Positions 41,216 to 58,912 of a stretch of 64,000 nucleotides of DNA are shown here, piece by piece. Below the pieces are notes generated by a model, which did no database searches, was not told where the DNA came from, and saw only the letters and a program-made list of their open reading frames with translations. The stretch lies in the NCBI RefSeq assembly GCF_020519665.1, contig NZ_CP084703.1, positions 62,001 through 126,000 of the forward strand, written 5' to 3'. This stretch comes from Bacillus shivajii (lineage in GTDB: Bacteria > Bacillota > Bacilli > Bacillales > Salisediminibacteriaceae). Position numbers and translations under genes: made by a program. Each line of letters opens with the position of its first letter. The stretch's first letter is position 1.

Positions 41216-41769
41216 TGTTCAGTAATAACATGCATGCAAATGCATTTTCAAATGTTTCATATCTCTCATTAGGGTCAAATATAGAAGATAGGTATGACCA
41301 TTTAATGGAAGCAGTATCATTGTTAAAAACAGATGAAAATATGAAGGTGGTTTCAACTTCATCGATTTATGAAACAGCCCCAGTTGGCTATACAGATCAA
41401 GCCTCTTTTCTGAATATGGTTATTAAAATCATAACTACATACACACCGGAGCAACTGCTAGATAAGTTGGAAGAAGTTGAGCGTCAAGGTGGAAGAAAAA
41501 GGGTGATGAAGTGGGGGCCACGTACAATAGACCTTGACATTTTACTCTATAATAAAGAAAATATAAACTTGGAACACTTGCAAATTCCGCACCCAAGAAT
41601 GTTTTCAAGAGGTTTCGTACTTATACCTCTAAAAGAGATAGAAAATGACATAACATTTTCAACAGGCAAAACAATTGACGATTATATAGATGAATTACCA
41701 GACAAAGAGGGTGTACACGTATGGAAGAGCTTATCTGGGGGAGAAGAATCCGGGCCTATCGAAAACTAA
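41215..41769 (+). CDS. folK: Hydroxymethyl-dihydropteridine pyrophosphokinase
   Basis: HPPK: transfers pyrophosphate from ATP to hydroxymethyl-dihydropterin. 184 residues: YLSLGSNIEDRYDHLMEAV, then SSIYETAPVGYTDQASFLNMV and the signature KWGPRTIDLDILLYNKE, IPHPRMFSRGFVLIPL. The N-terminus has about 14 extra residues (MFSNNMHANAFSNV) before the fold. Starts at the folB stop codon; its last 49 bases overlap yazB in another frame. Confidence 0.94.
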   Translation: MFSNNMHANAFSNVSYLSLGSNIEDRYDHLMEAVSLLKTDENMKVVSTSSIYETAPVGYTDQASFLNMVIKIITTYTPEQLLDKLEEVERQGGRKRVMKWGPRTIDLDILLYNKENINLEHLQIPHPRMFSRGFVLIPLKEIENDITFSTGKTIDDYIDELPDKEGVHVWKSLSGGEESGPIEN

Positions 41770-41927
41770 AAGGCTTTACACAAGAGGAACTAGCGAAAAA
41801 CTTAGAAATCTCTGTTTCTGTACTCGGAGAAATAGAGCGGGGAAACCGGAAGCCTTCTGATGAAATGATCGAGCAAATAACAGTCGTATTAAATATTACG
41901 CTCGAAGAACTAACATCAATAAAATAA
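41721..41927 (+). CDS. yazB: YazB, small Cro/CI-type HTH regulator
   Basis: A 68-residue protein that is almost only an XRE helix-turn-helix (RIRAYRKLKGFTQEELAKNLEISVSVLGEIERGNRKPSDEMIEQI). It lies between folK and dusB, as in B. subtilis, and overlaps folK by 49 bases. Its targets are unknown. The ribosome-binding site is weak (GAGGGTG), so its translation probably depends on folK. Confidence 0.9.
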   Translation: MEELIWGRRIRAYRKLKGFTQEELAKNLEISVSVLGEIERGNRKPSDEMIEQITVVLNITLEELTSIK

Positions 41928-41945
41928 CAAAAAGAGGTGAATGAG

Positions 41946-42956
41946 ATGCTTAAGATCGGTGATATCGAAATGAAAAACCAAGTCGTTTTAGCTCCGATGG
42001 CTGGTGTATGTAACCCAGCATTCCGCCTTATTGCTAAAGACTTTGGTGCAGGGCTTGTATGTGCTGAAATGGTTAGTGATAAAGCGATTCTCCATGAAAA
42101 TGAACGTTCAATGAAGATGCTTTATGTAGATGAAAGAGAGAAACCTTTATCATTGCAAATTTTTGGCGGAGATAAAGATACATTAGTAGAAGCTGCAAAG
42201 ATCGTTGATAAAAAGACGAATGCTGATATTATTGATATAAATATGGGCTGCCCGGTCCCTAAAATCACAAAATGTGATGCCGGTGCGAGATGGCTCTTAG
42301 ATCCGAATAAGATTTATGAGATGGTTTCGTACGTCGTAGAAGCAGTTGATAAACCAGTAACAGTGAAAATGCGTATGGGATGGGATGAAGATCACATCTA
42401 TGCAGTTGACAATGCTAGGGCAATAGAAAGAGCCGGAGGAAAAGCAGTAGCACTTCATGGGCGAACTCGCGTACAAATGTATGAAGGCGAGGCTGACTGG
42501 AATATTCTTAAAGAAGTAAAAGACGCAGTGAATATTCCTGTTATCGGAAATGGTGATGTAAAAACTCCAGAAGATGCAAGAAGAATGCTTGATACGACCG
42601 GCGTTGATGGCGTAATGATTGGTAGGGCGGCACTTGGAAACCCTTGGATGCTATACCGTACAATTCATTACCTTGAAACGGGAGAAAATATTCCGGAGCC
42701 TCCAGCTAGAGAAAAGATGGATGTATGTGTTTTACACATGGACCGACTTATTGATTTAAAAGGCGAAGACGTCGCTGTAAGGGAAATGCGTAAACATGCT
42801 GCTTGGTATATTAAGGGCATGCGAGGTTCATCTAAGCTACGTAATCAAATTAACGCAATTACAAAGCGCGATGAATTAGCTGGTGTATTATATGAATTTG
42901 TCGACCTTGTAGAAGCAAAGGAAAAGGAAAAGGAAATTGCTGTAGCAGGTCGCTAA
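41946..42956 (+). CDS. dusB: tRNA-dihydrouridine synthase
   Basis: FMN-dependent reductase making dihydrouridine in the tRNA D loop. 336 residues from ATG 41946 (AGAGGTG upstream): MLKIGDIEMKNQVVLAPMAGVCNPAFRLIAKDFGAGLVCAEMVSDKAI, then DINMGCPVPKITKCDAGARWL with the catalytic Cys, KMRMGWDEDH and GNGDVKTPEDARRML. TIM barrel to about residue 250, followed by a helical tRNA-binding domain. Bacillus DusB proteins of this locus (YacF) have the same length. Confidence 0.95.
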   Translation: MLKIGDIEMKNQVVLAPMAGVCNPAFRLIAKDFGAGLVCAEMVSDKAILHENERSMKMLYVDEREKPLSLQIFGGDKDTLVEAAKIVDKKTNADIIDINMGCPVPKITKCDAGARWLLDPNKIYEMVSYVVEAVDKPVTVKMRMGWDEDHIYAVDNARAIERAGGKAVALHGRTRVQMYEGEADWNILKEVKDAVNIPVIGNGDVKTPEDARRMLDTTGVDGVMIGRAALGNPWMLYRTIHYLETGENIPEPPAREKMDVCVLHMDRLIDLKGEDVAVREMRKHAAWYIKGMRGSSKLRNQINAITKRDELAGVLYEFVDLVEAKEKEKEIAVAGR

Positions 42957-43004
42957 TTTGACATGCTGTGTGAAAACTTCTATAATACCTCTGAGATATG
43001 ACAG

Positions 43005-43036
43005 AACTGCCAGTGAATTGCTGGCAGTTTTCTTCT
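43005..43036 (+). terminator. Intrinsic terminator after dusB
   Basis: AACTGCCAG, seven-base loop, CTGGCAGTT followed by TTCTTCTT: a perfect 9-bp stem. Confidence 0.85.
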
Positions 43037-43114
43037 TCATAGAAAAGTTTATTTATACTTAATGATAGATGTTCGTTATTGATTACTTAAACATATTTTT
43101 AGGAGATGGTATGA

Positions 43115-44617
<1,503 letters not shown>

Positions 44618-44623
44618 TACACT

Positions 44624-44655
44624 AAAAGGAACACGATTATCGTGTTCCTTTTTTT
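44624..44655 (+). terminator. Intrinsic terminator after lysS
   Basis: AAAGGAACACGA, TTA loop, TCGTGTTCCTTT followed by T: perfect 12-bp stem. Confidence 0.95.
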
Positions 44656-44764
44656 AAAAGATAAAAAGGATAAATAACCGTCGAGGAAGCTGATTATATT
44701 TTTATGTTTGAGCGGTTATATCAGTAGTAAGCATTGGACAGCCTCAATGAATGCTTTTATTTAT

Positions 44765-45047
44765 AGCTCTGTTAAAGCTTATTGTTGATTTTGTGACTCG
44801 CTTTTGGTGAACGCTTGCACCTATAGGCACAAGTGCGACATCCATTCTAGCTTCACTACGTTCGCTTTCACGGTGTCTTCTTTGCCGCGGGCACGGCCTC
44901 AACTTCGCAAAACTCACATGGCTTCGTTTTGGGTGATTTTCCGCTCGTGCTGTTCTCGCTGGCGTCGTCACCTTTGCTCATCAAAAATTATTGTATTTTA
45001 ATATTTATCTCCACTTTTTAATATCAACACTCAATTTTAACAGAGCC
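44765..45047 (-). mobile_element. MITE-like dispersed repeat, copy D (intact ends)
   Basis: 283 bp with terminal inverted repeats: AGCTCTGTTAAAGC at the left and GCCTCTGTT-type GGCTCTGTTAAAAT read inward from the right; 22 of the outer 28 positions match. Both sides are flanked by the 8-bp direct repeat TTATTTAT (44757-44764 and 45048-45055), the mark of insertion. On the minus strand it holds the family core CAAAGAAGACACCGTGAA (44867-44884). It encodes no recognisable protein, so it would need a transposase in trans. The parent element is not known; 8-bp duplications are typical of the IS6 and ISL3 families, among others. Confidence 0.8.
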
Positions 45048-45142
45048 TTATTTATAACGTTCATTTTTTGTGCGTATGCTTCTTCAATATTTTTAAAGAC
45101 AAAGGGAAGCGAAGTATATAGGTAAATAGAGATTTAGTTAAT

Positions 45143-45486
45143 GGCTCTTTTTTTAAAAAAATTGCTTCTGCGGTTACTCGTCGCAAGTGAAGAGTGCTCC
45201 TGCGGTTACTCGTCGCAAGTGAAGAGTGCTCCTGCGGTTACTCGTCGCAAGTGAAGAGTGCTCCTGCGGTTACTCGTCGCAAGTGAAGAGTGCTCCTGCG
45301 GTTACTCGTCGAAAGTAAAGAGTGTTGCTTTTTATGAATAAAAAAGATTTGACTGAATAGGTTGCGACACCCACAGCAAAGAAGACACCGTGAATGCAAG
45401 CCAAGCATGAAACGGAAGTCACAATTGTGCATAGAGGTGTAAGCTGTCCGTCGTTAGCGAACACAACTAAAAAACAACAGTGTTTA
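45143..45486 (+). repeat. Dispersed repeat, copy B, with internal tandem repeats
   Basis: Begins GGCTCTTTTTTTAAA, a degenerate left terminus; contains the five 32-bp tandem units (45164-45323), the family core CAAAGAAGACACCGTGAA (45377-45394) and the block with CAATTGTGCATAGAGGTG, and fades out near CAACAGTGTTTAC. Same orientation as copy A. Ends and boundaries are approximate. Confidence 0.7.
45164..45323 (+). repeat. Five tandem copies of a 32-bp repeat
   Basis: Five head-to-tail units beginning GCTCCTGCGGTTACTCGTCG and ending CAAGTGAAGAGT, with no spacer between them. Units 2-4 are identical; the first has one change and the last two changes. Each unit contains a short TGCG...CGCA inverted repeat. 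A single related unit is seen in copy C (about 19447-19485), so the array arose by local amplification. Confidence 0.95.
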
Positions 45487-45747
45487 CGTAAACAATCTAG
45501 TTAGAAGGAAAAATAGATAGGATATATATAAATAAGTATGGTTATTTTATATAAAGGCCTTATTTAAGATTTGATTCGCCTGTGGTTCGCTCTTAACGCC
45601 TATTCAAAGCAGTAGAGATAATCTTGTTGAAACAAAAAATATAAAAATTTATTTTAGGGGGTTGCAGACTAAAGTGTTATCGTGATATATTATTTCTTGT
45701 CGCCGAAAACGGCAGACGCAAACAAAAAATATCTTTCGAAAAAAATG

Positions 45748-45776
45748 TTGACACCATATCGGTGAAATGATATGAT
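45748..45776 (+). promoter_or_regulatory. rrn promoter P1
   Basis: TTGACA (45748-45753), 17 bases, TATGAT (45771-45776): near-consensus SigA promoter about 210 bases before the 16S gene. Confidence 0.88.
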
Positions 45777-45827
45777 GTTCAAGTCGCTGTCAAAGAGCAG
45801 TTACAAAAAAACATTTCAAAAAAGATG

Positions 45828-45856
45828 TTGACAATGACATCGCAAGGTGTTATGAT
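45828..45856 (+). promoter_or_regulatory. rrn promoter P2
   Basis: TTGACA (45828-45833), 17 bases, TATGAT (45851-45856), 80 bases after P1. The two promoters have similar surroundings (ATGTTGACA; ATCAAGTCG / TTCAAGTCG after the -10), suggesting a tandem duplication, as in rrn operons of B. subtilis. Confidence 0.88.
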
Positions 45857-45986
45857 AATCAAGTCGTCACCGAACGACAAGATGTGAGTATGACCTTTGA
45901 AAACTAAACAAAAAGCCAAGCGAAATGGGATATGAAAATATCCCGTCAATGAAATTTTCTTATGATGTCAGAGACATCAAACTCAC

Positions 45987-47544
<1,558 letters not shown>

Positions 47545-47651
47545 AAGGAGCTATTAGCTCATTACTTTATCGATCGTTTGCGCTTTTTGTTTAGTTTTGA
47601 GAGATTACACTCTCAAAATATGCAAGTAATATGGAATCCCCTTAATTAAGG

Positions 47652-47728
<77 letters not shown>

Positions 47729-47745
47729 TATATCCTCAAATTAAC

Positions 47746-47821
47746 GGGGCCTTAGCTCAGCTGGGAGAGCGCCTGCTTTGCACGCAGGAGGTCAGCGGTT
47801 CGATCCCGCTAGGCTCCACCA
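47746..47821 (+). tRNA. tRNA-Ala (TGC), spacer copy
   Basis: 76 nt, acceptor GGGGCCT/AGGCTCC, anticodon TGC in TTTGCAC, encoded CCA. Same sequence as the tRNA-Ala at 52053. Confidence 0.98.
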
Positions 47822-48109
47822 TACTTTTATTTCTTTTTGTTCTTTGAAAACTAGATAACAGATATAGACTGATTGATCTTCACCGGTTGTTTGAAACGAA
47901 TTCAGTAATGGATTCGACAGAGTACAACCGAGTGTCTTAGAAGGTTAATATGACGCCATACGTGGTAAAACCAATTATGATATTGGTTTGCAAAGAGAAC
48001 CGAGGAGTTCAAGGAAGCAAGTGATGAGAGGCCACAGCGTACAACATGTACGTGAGGATCTCGAAGATCGCAGCTGACGCAGAAATCCGATGGTTATCTG
48101 CCGCAAAGT

Positions 48110-51045
<2,936 letters not shown>

Positions 51046-51127
51046 AGTATTACATTAACCTTCAGACCGAAGGTCATCAGTCAAATGTTATCTAGTTTTG
51101 AGAGTACAATACTTCTCAATTTCATAA

Positions 51128-51245
<118 letters not shown>

Positions 51246-51255
51246 GATTAAAAAT

Positions 51256-51331
51256 GGAGGATTAGCTCAGTTGGGAGAGCACTTGCCTTACAAGCAAGGG
51301 GTCGGTGGTTCGAGCCCGCCATCCTCCACCA
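51256..51331 (+). tRNA. tRNA-Val (TAC)
   Basis: 76 nt, acceptor GGAGGAT/ATCCTCC, anticodon TAC in CTTACAA, encoded CCA. First of nine tRNA genes in the order of the B. subtilis trnJ cluster. Confidence 0.98.
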
Positions 51332-51339
51332 TATATTAT

Positions 51340-51415
<76 letters not shown>

Positions 51416-51428
51416 CTTTAAAATTTAA

Positions 51429-51504
51429 GAGCCATTAGCTCAGTTGGTAGAGCATCTGACTTTTAATCAGAGGGTCGAAGGTTCGAGTCCTTCATGGCTC
51501 ACCA
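51429..51504 (+). tRNA. tRNA-Lys (TTT)
   Basis: 76 nt, acceptor GAGCCAT/ATGGCTC, anticodon TTT in CTTTTAA, encoded CCA. Confidence 0.98.
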
Positions 51505-51509
51505 TTTAT

Positions 51510-51594
51510 GCGGGTGTGGCGGAATTGGCAGACGCGCTAGACTTAGGATCTAGTGTCTTATGACGTGGGGGTTCGACTCCCTCCACCCGCACCA
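51510..51594 (+). tRNA. tRNA-Leu (TAG)
   Basis: 85 nt with a long variable arm, acceptor GCGGGTG/CACCCGC, anticodon TAG in CTTAGGA, encoded CCA. Confidence 0.97.
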
Positions 51595-51598
51595 ATTC

Positions 51599-51673
51599 GC
51601 GGAAGTAGTTCAGTGGTAGAACACCACCTTGCCAAGGTGGGGGTCGCGAGTTCGAATCTCGTCTTCCGCTCCA
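51599..51673 (+). tRNA. tRNA-Gly (GCC)
   Basis: 75 nt, acceptor GCGGAAG/CTTCCGC, anticodon GCC in TTGCCAA, encoded CCA. Confidence 0.98.
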
Positions 51674-51709
51674 TAATTTCTTTTAGTAAAATATAGTTTT
51701 CAAAGTCCT

Positions 51710-51798
51710 GCCGGGGTGGTGGAATTGGCAGACACACAGGACTTAAAATCCTGCGGTAGGTGACTACCGTGCCGGTTCAAGTCCGGCCCTCGGCACCA
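51710..51798 (+). tRNA. tRNA-Leu (TAA)
   Basis: 89 nt with a long variable arm (GGTAGGTGACTACC), acceptor GCCGGGG/CCTCGGC, anticodon TAA in CTTAAAA, encoded CCA. Confidence 0.97.
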
Positions 51799-51817
51799 TT
51801 TTTATTTTTGAAAGCTA

Positions 51818-51846
51818 TTGACAAATTGATTTGTCCTTGATAACAT
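51818..51846 (+). promoter_or_regulatory. Possible internal promoter in the tRNA cluster
   Basis: TTGACA (51818-51823), 17 bases, TAACAT (51841-51846), in the 69-base gap between tRNA-Leu(TAA) and tRNA-Arg. It could drive the last three tRNAs and rRNA operon 2, which has no promoter just before its 16S gene. The inverted repeat GACAAAT-TG-ATTTGTC overlaps the -35. Confidence 0.45.
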
Positions 51847-51867
51847 ATCAAATGCTGCTAAAAAAAT

Positions 51868-51944
51868 GCGCCCGTAGCTCAATTGGATAGAGCGTTTGAC
51901 TACGGATCAAAAGGTTAGGGGTTCGACTCCTCTCGGGCGCGCCA
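51868..51944 (+). tRNA. tRNA-Arg (ACG)
   Basis: 77 nt, acceptor GCGCCCG/CGGGCGC, anticodon ACG in CTACGGA, terminal GCCA with the discriminator G. Confidence 0.98.
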
Positions 51945-51967
51945 ATTTATAATTTGCATAAATAAAA

Positions 51968-52044
51968 CGGGAAGTAGCTCAGCTTGGCAGAGCACTTGGT
52001 TTGGGACCAAGGGGTCGCAGGTTCAAATCCTGTCTTCCCGACCA
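51968..52044 (+). tRNA. tRNA-Pro (TGG)
   Basis: 77 nt, acceptor CGGGAAG/CTTCCCG, anticodon TGG in TTTGGGA, encoded CCA. Confidence 0.98.
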
Positions 52045-52052
52045 TCTTAAAT

Positions 52053-52128
52053 GGGGCCTTAGCTCAGCTGGGAGAGCGCCTGCTTTGCACGCAGGAGGTC
52101 AGCGGTTCGATCCCGCTAGGCTCCACCA
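52053..52128 (+). tRNA. tRNA-Ala (TGC), cluster copy
   Basis: 76 nt, identical to the spacer tRNA-Ala of operon 1. Last gene before the second 16S leader. Confidence 0.98.
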
Positions 52129-52229
52129 AGTATTGACCTTTGAAAACTAAACAAAAAGCCAAGCGAAATGGGATATGAAAATATCCCGTCAATGAAATTT
52201 TCTTATGATGTCAGAGACATCAAACTCAC

Positions 52230-53787
<1,558 letters not shown>

Positions 53788-53879
53788 AAGGAGCTATTAG
53801 CTCATTACTTTATCGATCGTTTGCGCTTTTTGTTTAGTTTTGAGAGGTTATTTTTTATCTCTCAAGACGTAAGGATTTT

Positions 53880-53943
53880 AAGGAACTTCGGCTAAAGACA
53901 TCGCGTCCTGCGATAACGCCGAAGCTAGCACATCCTGTGCGTC
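53880..53943 (+). repeat. Palindrome cluster in the 16S-23S spacer of operon 2
   Basis: CTTCGGC (53886-53892) pairs with GCCGAAG (53918-53924); within it ATCGC-GTCCT-GCGAT (53900-53914) forms a second stem; directly after lies GCACA-TCC-TGTGC (53928-53940). None of this occurs in the spacer of operon 1, which instead holds two tRNA genes. Confidence 0.8.
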
Positions 53944-54217
53944 GTTGTTCTTTGAAAACTAGATAACAGATATAGACTGATTGATCTTCACCGGTTGTTT
54001 GAAACGAATTCAGTAATGGATTCGACAGAGTACAACCGAGTGTCTTAGAAGGTTAATATGACGCCATACGTGGTAAAACCAATTATGATATTGGTTTGCA
54101 AAGAGAACCGAGGAGTTCAAGGAAGCAAGTGATGAGAGGCCACAGCGTACAACATGTACGTGAGGATCTCGAAGATCGCAGCTGACGCAGAAATCCGATG
54201 GTTATCTGCCGCAAAGT

Positions 54218-57153
<2,936 letters not shown>

Positions 57154-57235
57154 AGTATTACATTAACCTTCAGACCGAAGGTCATCAGTCAAATGTTATC
57201 TAGTTTTGAGAGTACAATACTTCTCAATTTCATAA

Positions 57236-57353
<118 letters not shown>

Positions 57354-57357
57354 AATC

Positions 57358-57388
57358 AAAGGCACCTTCAAAAGAGGGTGTCTTTTTT
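57358..57388 (+). terminator. Terminator of the rRNA region
   Basis: AGGCACCTT, short loop, AGGGTGTCT followed by TTTTTT: 9-bp stem with two wobble pairs right after the last 5S gene. Confidence 0.88.
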
Positions 57389-57594
57389 GTATTGCGAATG
57401 AGAAGGACCATGCGTCTAATAATTGTTATTTGGAAAAAGGGTATCTGAGTAAGGAAAGAACCTGTGCAACAACCGTCAGAGTGAAGGGGCTTCATAAGTG
57501 ATGTAGGTGTGTTGGTTCTATACTGAATGTTGTGGTCACCCTTATCGGATCAATGTTTCTCTTTGATCTAAAAAAAGACAAAAAAATAGCACCC

Positions 57595-57651
57595 AATTCT
57601 CTCTTTTTGTTAACCTTGAGTTACCACACAAAAAGAAACAAGGAGAGAATT
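57595..57651 (+). promoter_or_regulatory. Hairpin that can hide the transposase ribosome-binding site
   Basis: AATTCTCTC (57595-57603) is perfectly complementary to GAGAGAATT (57643-57651), which includes most of the Shine-Dalgarno sequence of the transposase (GTG at 57655). A few further pairs are possible (CTTTTTGT with ACAAAAAG). Confidence 0.6.
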
Positions 57652-57654
57652 AAG

Positions 57655-58848
57655 GTGCAACTAGATTTTATCACAAAGTTATTAGGGATTAAAGACAAGC
57701 ATGTATTCGTATTTGATTCAGGAGAAGAAGAACAGTGCTTTTGGTTTGAACTTCATAGCGAAGTCCGAAAACAAAAGTGCCCAAAATGTAAAGAGAAGAC
57801 AAAGCGAATCCATGGATATAGAATGCAATCGATTCAAGGAGCTCAGATAGCAGAGAAAAAGGTTTACTTACAATTAAGGAAACGCAGATATCGTTGTATG
57901 AACTGTGGCCATGCATTTTTTGAGAAGTTATCTTTTCTAGATAAATACCAACGACATACATCAATGCTTGCTCAAGAAGCGTTATCCTTATGTTCTGAAA
58001 TGAGTTTTACACACGCAGCTAGAATCTCAGGAATGAGTACGAATCGTTACCTCCGCCTATTTGACAAACGGAAGATAACTGTAAACAAAGTCCTTCCAAG
58101 AGCGATTGCGATTGATGAGTTTAAGGGAGATGCAGGTAAAGAAAAGTACCAAACTGTGATCGTTGATGTAGAAAATCGACATATCATTGATATATTACCG
58201 GATCGAAAAGTGAAAACGATTGAAAATTACTTTAAAGAATGCGACACCGGTAAGGTAGAGATCGTTGTTATAGACTTATCCAAAGCATTTAAAGAAGCAG
58301 TACGTAGACAATTAGGGAGTCCACTAATCATAGCTGATCGGTTTCATTTCATGCGTCACGGGTACTGGGCATTTGATGAAGTGCGACGTGAACTACAGAA
58401 TGAGTTACAAAAAGACCCTCGTATTAAGCTTAAACGATGTAAAGAACTCTTATGGAAGTCACCTGAAAAGCTTGATGAGAAAGGCAAAGCGAAGGTAGAA
58501 AAGCTATTACAAGCACACCCACAGTTAAGACAGGCATATGAAGTGAAAAATGCGCTAGACCAATGGTTTAAACAGAGTACACCAGAGAATGCGAAAGTTG
58601 GTTTAGAAGCATGGTATACCTTTGTGGAAGAGTCCGGCATTCCTTCATTTCAAAGGGTAGTAAAAATGTTTAAGAGATGGCAAACAGAGATCCTCCAATC
58701 GTTTATGTATCCTTATAACAATGGCTACATTGAAGGTGTGAATAATACAACGAAAGTAACGAAGAGGATGTCATATGGAATTAAAAGCTTTGAGAGATTA
58801 CGAATGAAGATTTTGTGGAGACAAATGGTTAGATCCCATGCGGTTTAA
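57655..58848 (+). CDS. ISL3-family transposase
   Basis: A 397-residue DDE-type transposase. N-terminal zinc finger with CPKC (42-45) and CMNC (81-84), helix-turn-helix region (about 105-135, AQEALSLCSEMSFTHAARISGMS), then the catalytic triad: Asp154 (AIDEFKG), Asp207 (VIDLSKAFKEAV) and Glu360 (NNGYIEGVNNTTKVTKRMSYG), as usual in ISL3. Starts with GTG at 57655 behind AAGGAGAG; the frame is open up to 57532, but the start there lacks a ribosome-binding site. No frameshift or stop is seen. The stop codon lies within a perfect 24-bp palindrome (58835-58858). Confidence 0.94.
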   Translation: MQLDFITKLLGIKDKHVFVFDSGEEEQCFWFELHSEVRKQKCPKCKEKTKRIHGYRMQSIQGAQIAEKKVYLQLRKRRYRCMNCGHAFFEKLSFLDKYQRHTSMLAQEALSLCSEMSFTHAARISGMSTNRYLRLFDKRKITVNKVLPRAIAIDEFKGDAGKEKYQTVIVDVENRHIIDILPDRKVKTIENYFKECDTGKVEIVVIDLSKAFKEAVRRQLGSPLIIADRFHFMRHGYWAFDEVRRELQNELQKDPRIKLKRCKELLWKSPEKLDEKGKAKVEKLLQAHPQLRQAYEVKNALDQWFKQSTPENAKVGLEAWYTFVEESGIPSFQRVVKMFKRWQTEILQSFMYPYNNGYIEGVNNTTKVTKRMSYGIKSFERLRMKILWRQMVRSHAV

Positions 58849-58858
58849 ACCGCATGGG
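58835..58858 (+). repeat. Perfect 24-bp palindrome at the transposase stop codon
   Basis: CCCATGCGGTTT followed by its exact reverse complement; TAA at 58846-58848 is the stop codon. It has no T run, so it may limit transcription or protect the mRNA end rather than act as ordinary terminator. Confidence 0.85.
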
Positions 58859-58912
58859 TAGAGAGAATTGGGAATTTCTGCACCACAACAATTGACAGAG
58901 AGCCGGTGTGTT

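Larger units (their letters stand above)
57514..58904 (+). mobile_element. Complete ISL3-family insertion sequence
   Basis: 1391 bp. Imperfect terminal inverted repeats: left GGTTCTATACTGAATGTTGT and, read inward from the right end, GGCTCTCTGTCAATTGTTGT (16 of the first 23 positions match, including TGTTGTGGT). Both ends are flanked by the direct repeat GGTGTGTT (57506-57513 and 58905-58912), the 8-bp duplication usual for ISL3. A second, perfect 12-bp inverted repeat lies inside: CCCAATTCTCTC (57592-57603) and GAGAGAATTGGG (58861-58872). One transposase gene. With exact target duplication and an open transposase frame it is probably recent and possibly active. Confidence 0.93.

Noticed and set aside
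43005-43114. T-box leader before lysS
   Set aside because: The gap is too short for a T-box and holds only the dusB terminator; Bacillus class II lysS is usually not T-box controlled.
45164-45323. Five regular 32-bp repeats resembling a CRISPR array
   Set aside because: The units are contiguous without unique spacers, lie within a dispersed repeat element and no cas genes are in the window.
44744-45464. Frames of 62-75 codons in the lysS-rrn gap
   Set aside because: They lie in repeat copies D and B; the 45238-45464 frames read through the tandem units.
45481-45494. TGTTTACGTAAACA palindrome considered as a catabolite-repression (cre) site
   Set aside because: It does not fit the cre consensus at the inner positions and lies about 250 bases before the rrn promoters at the edge of repeat B.
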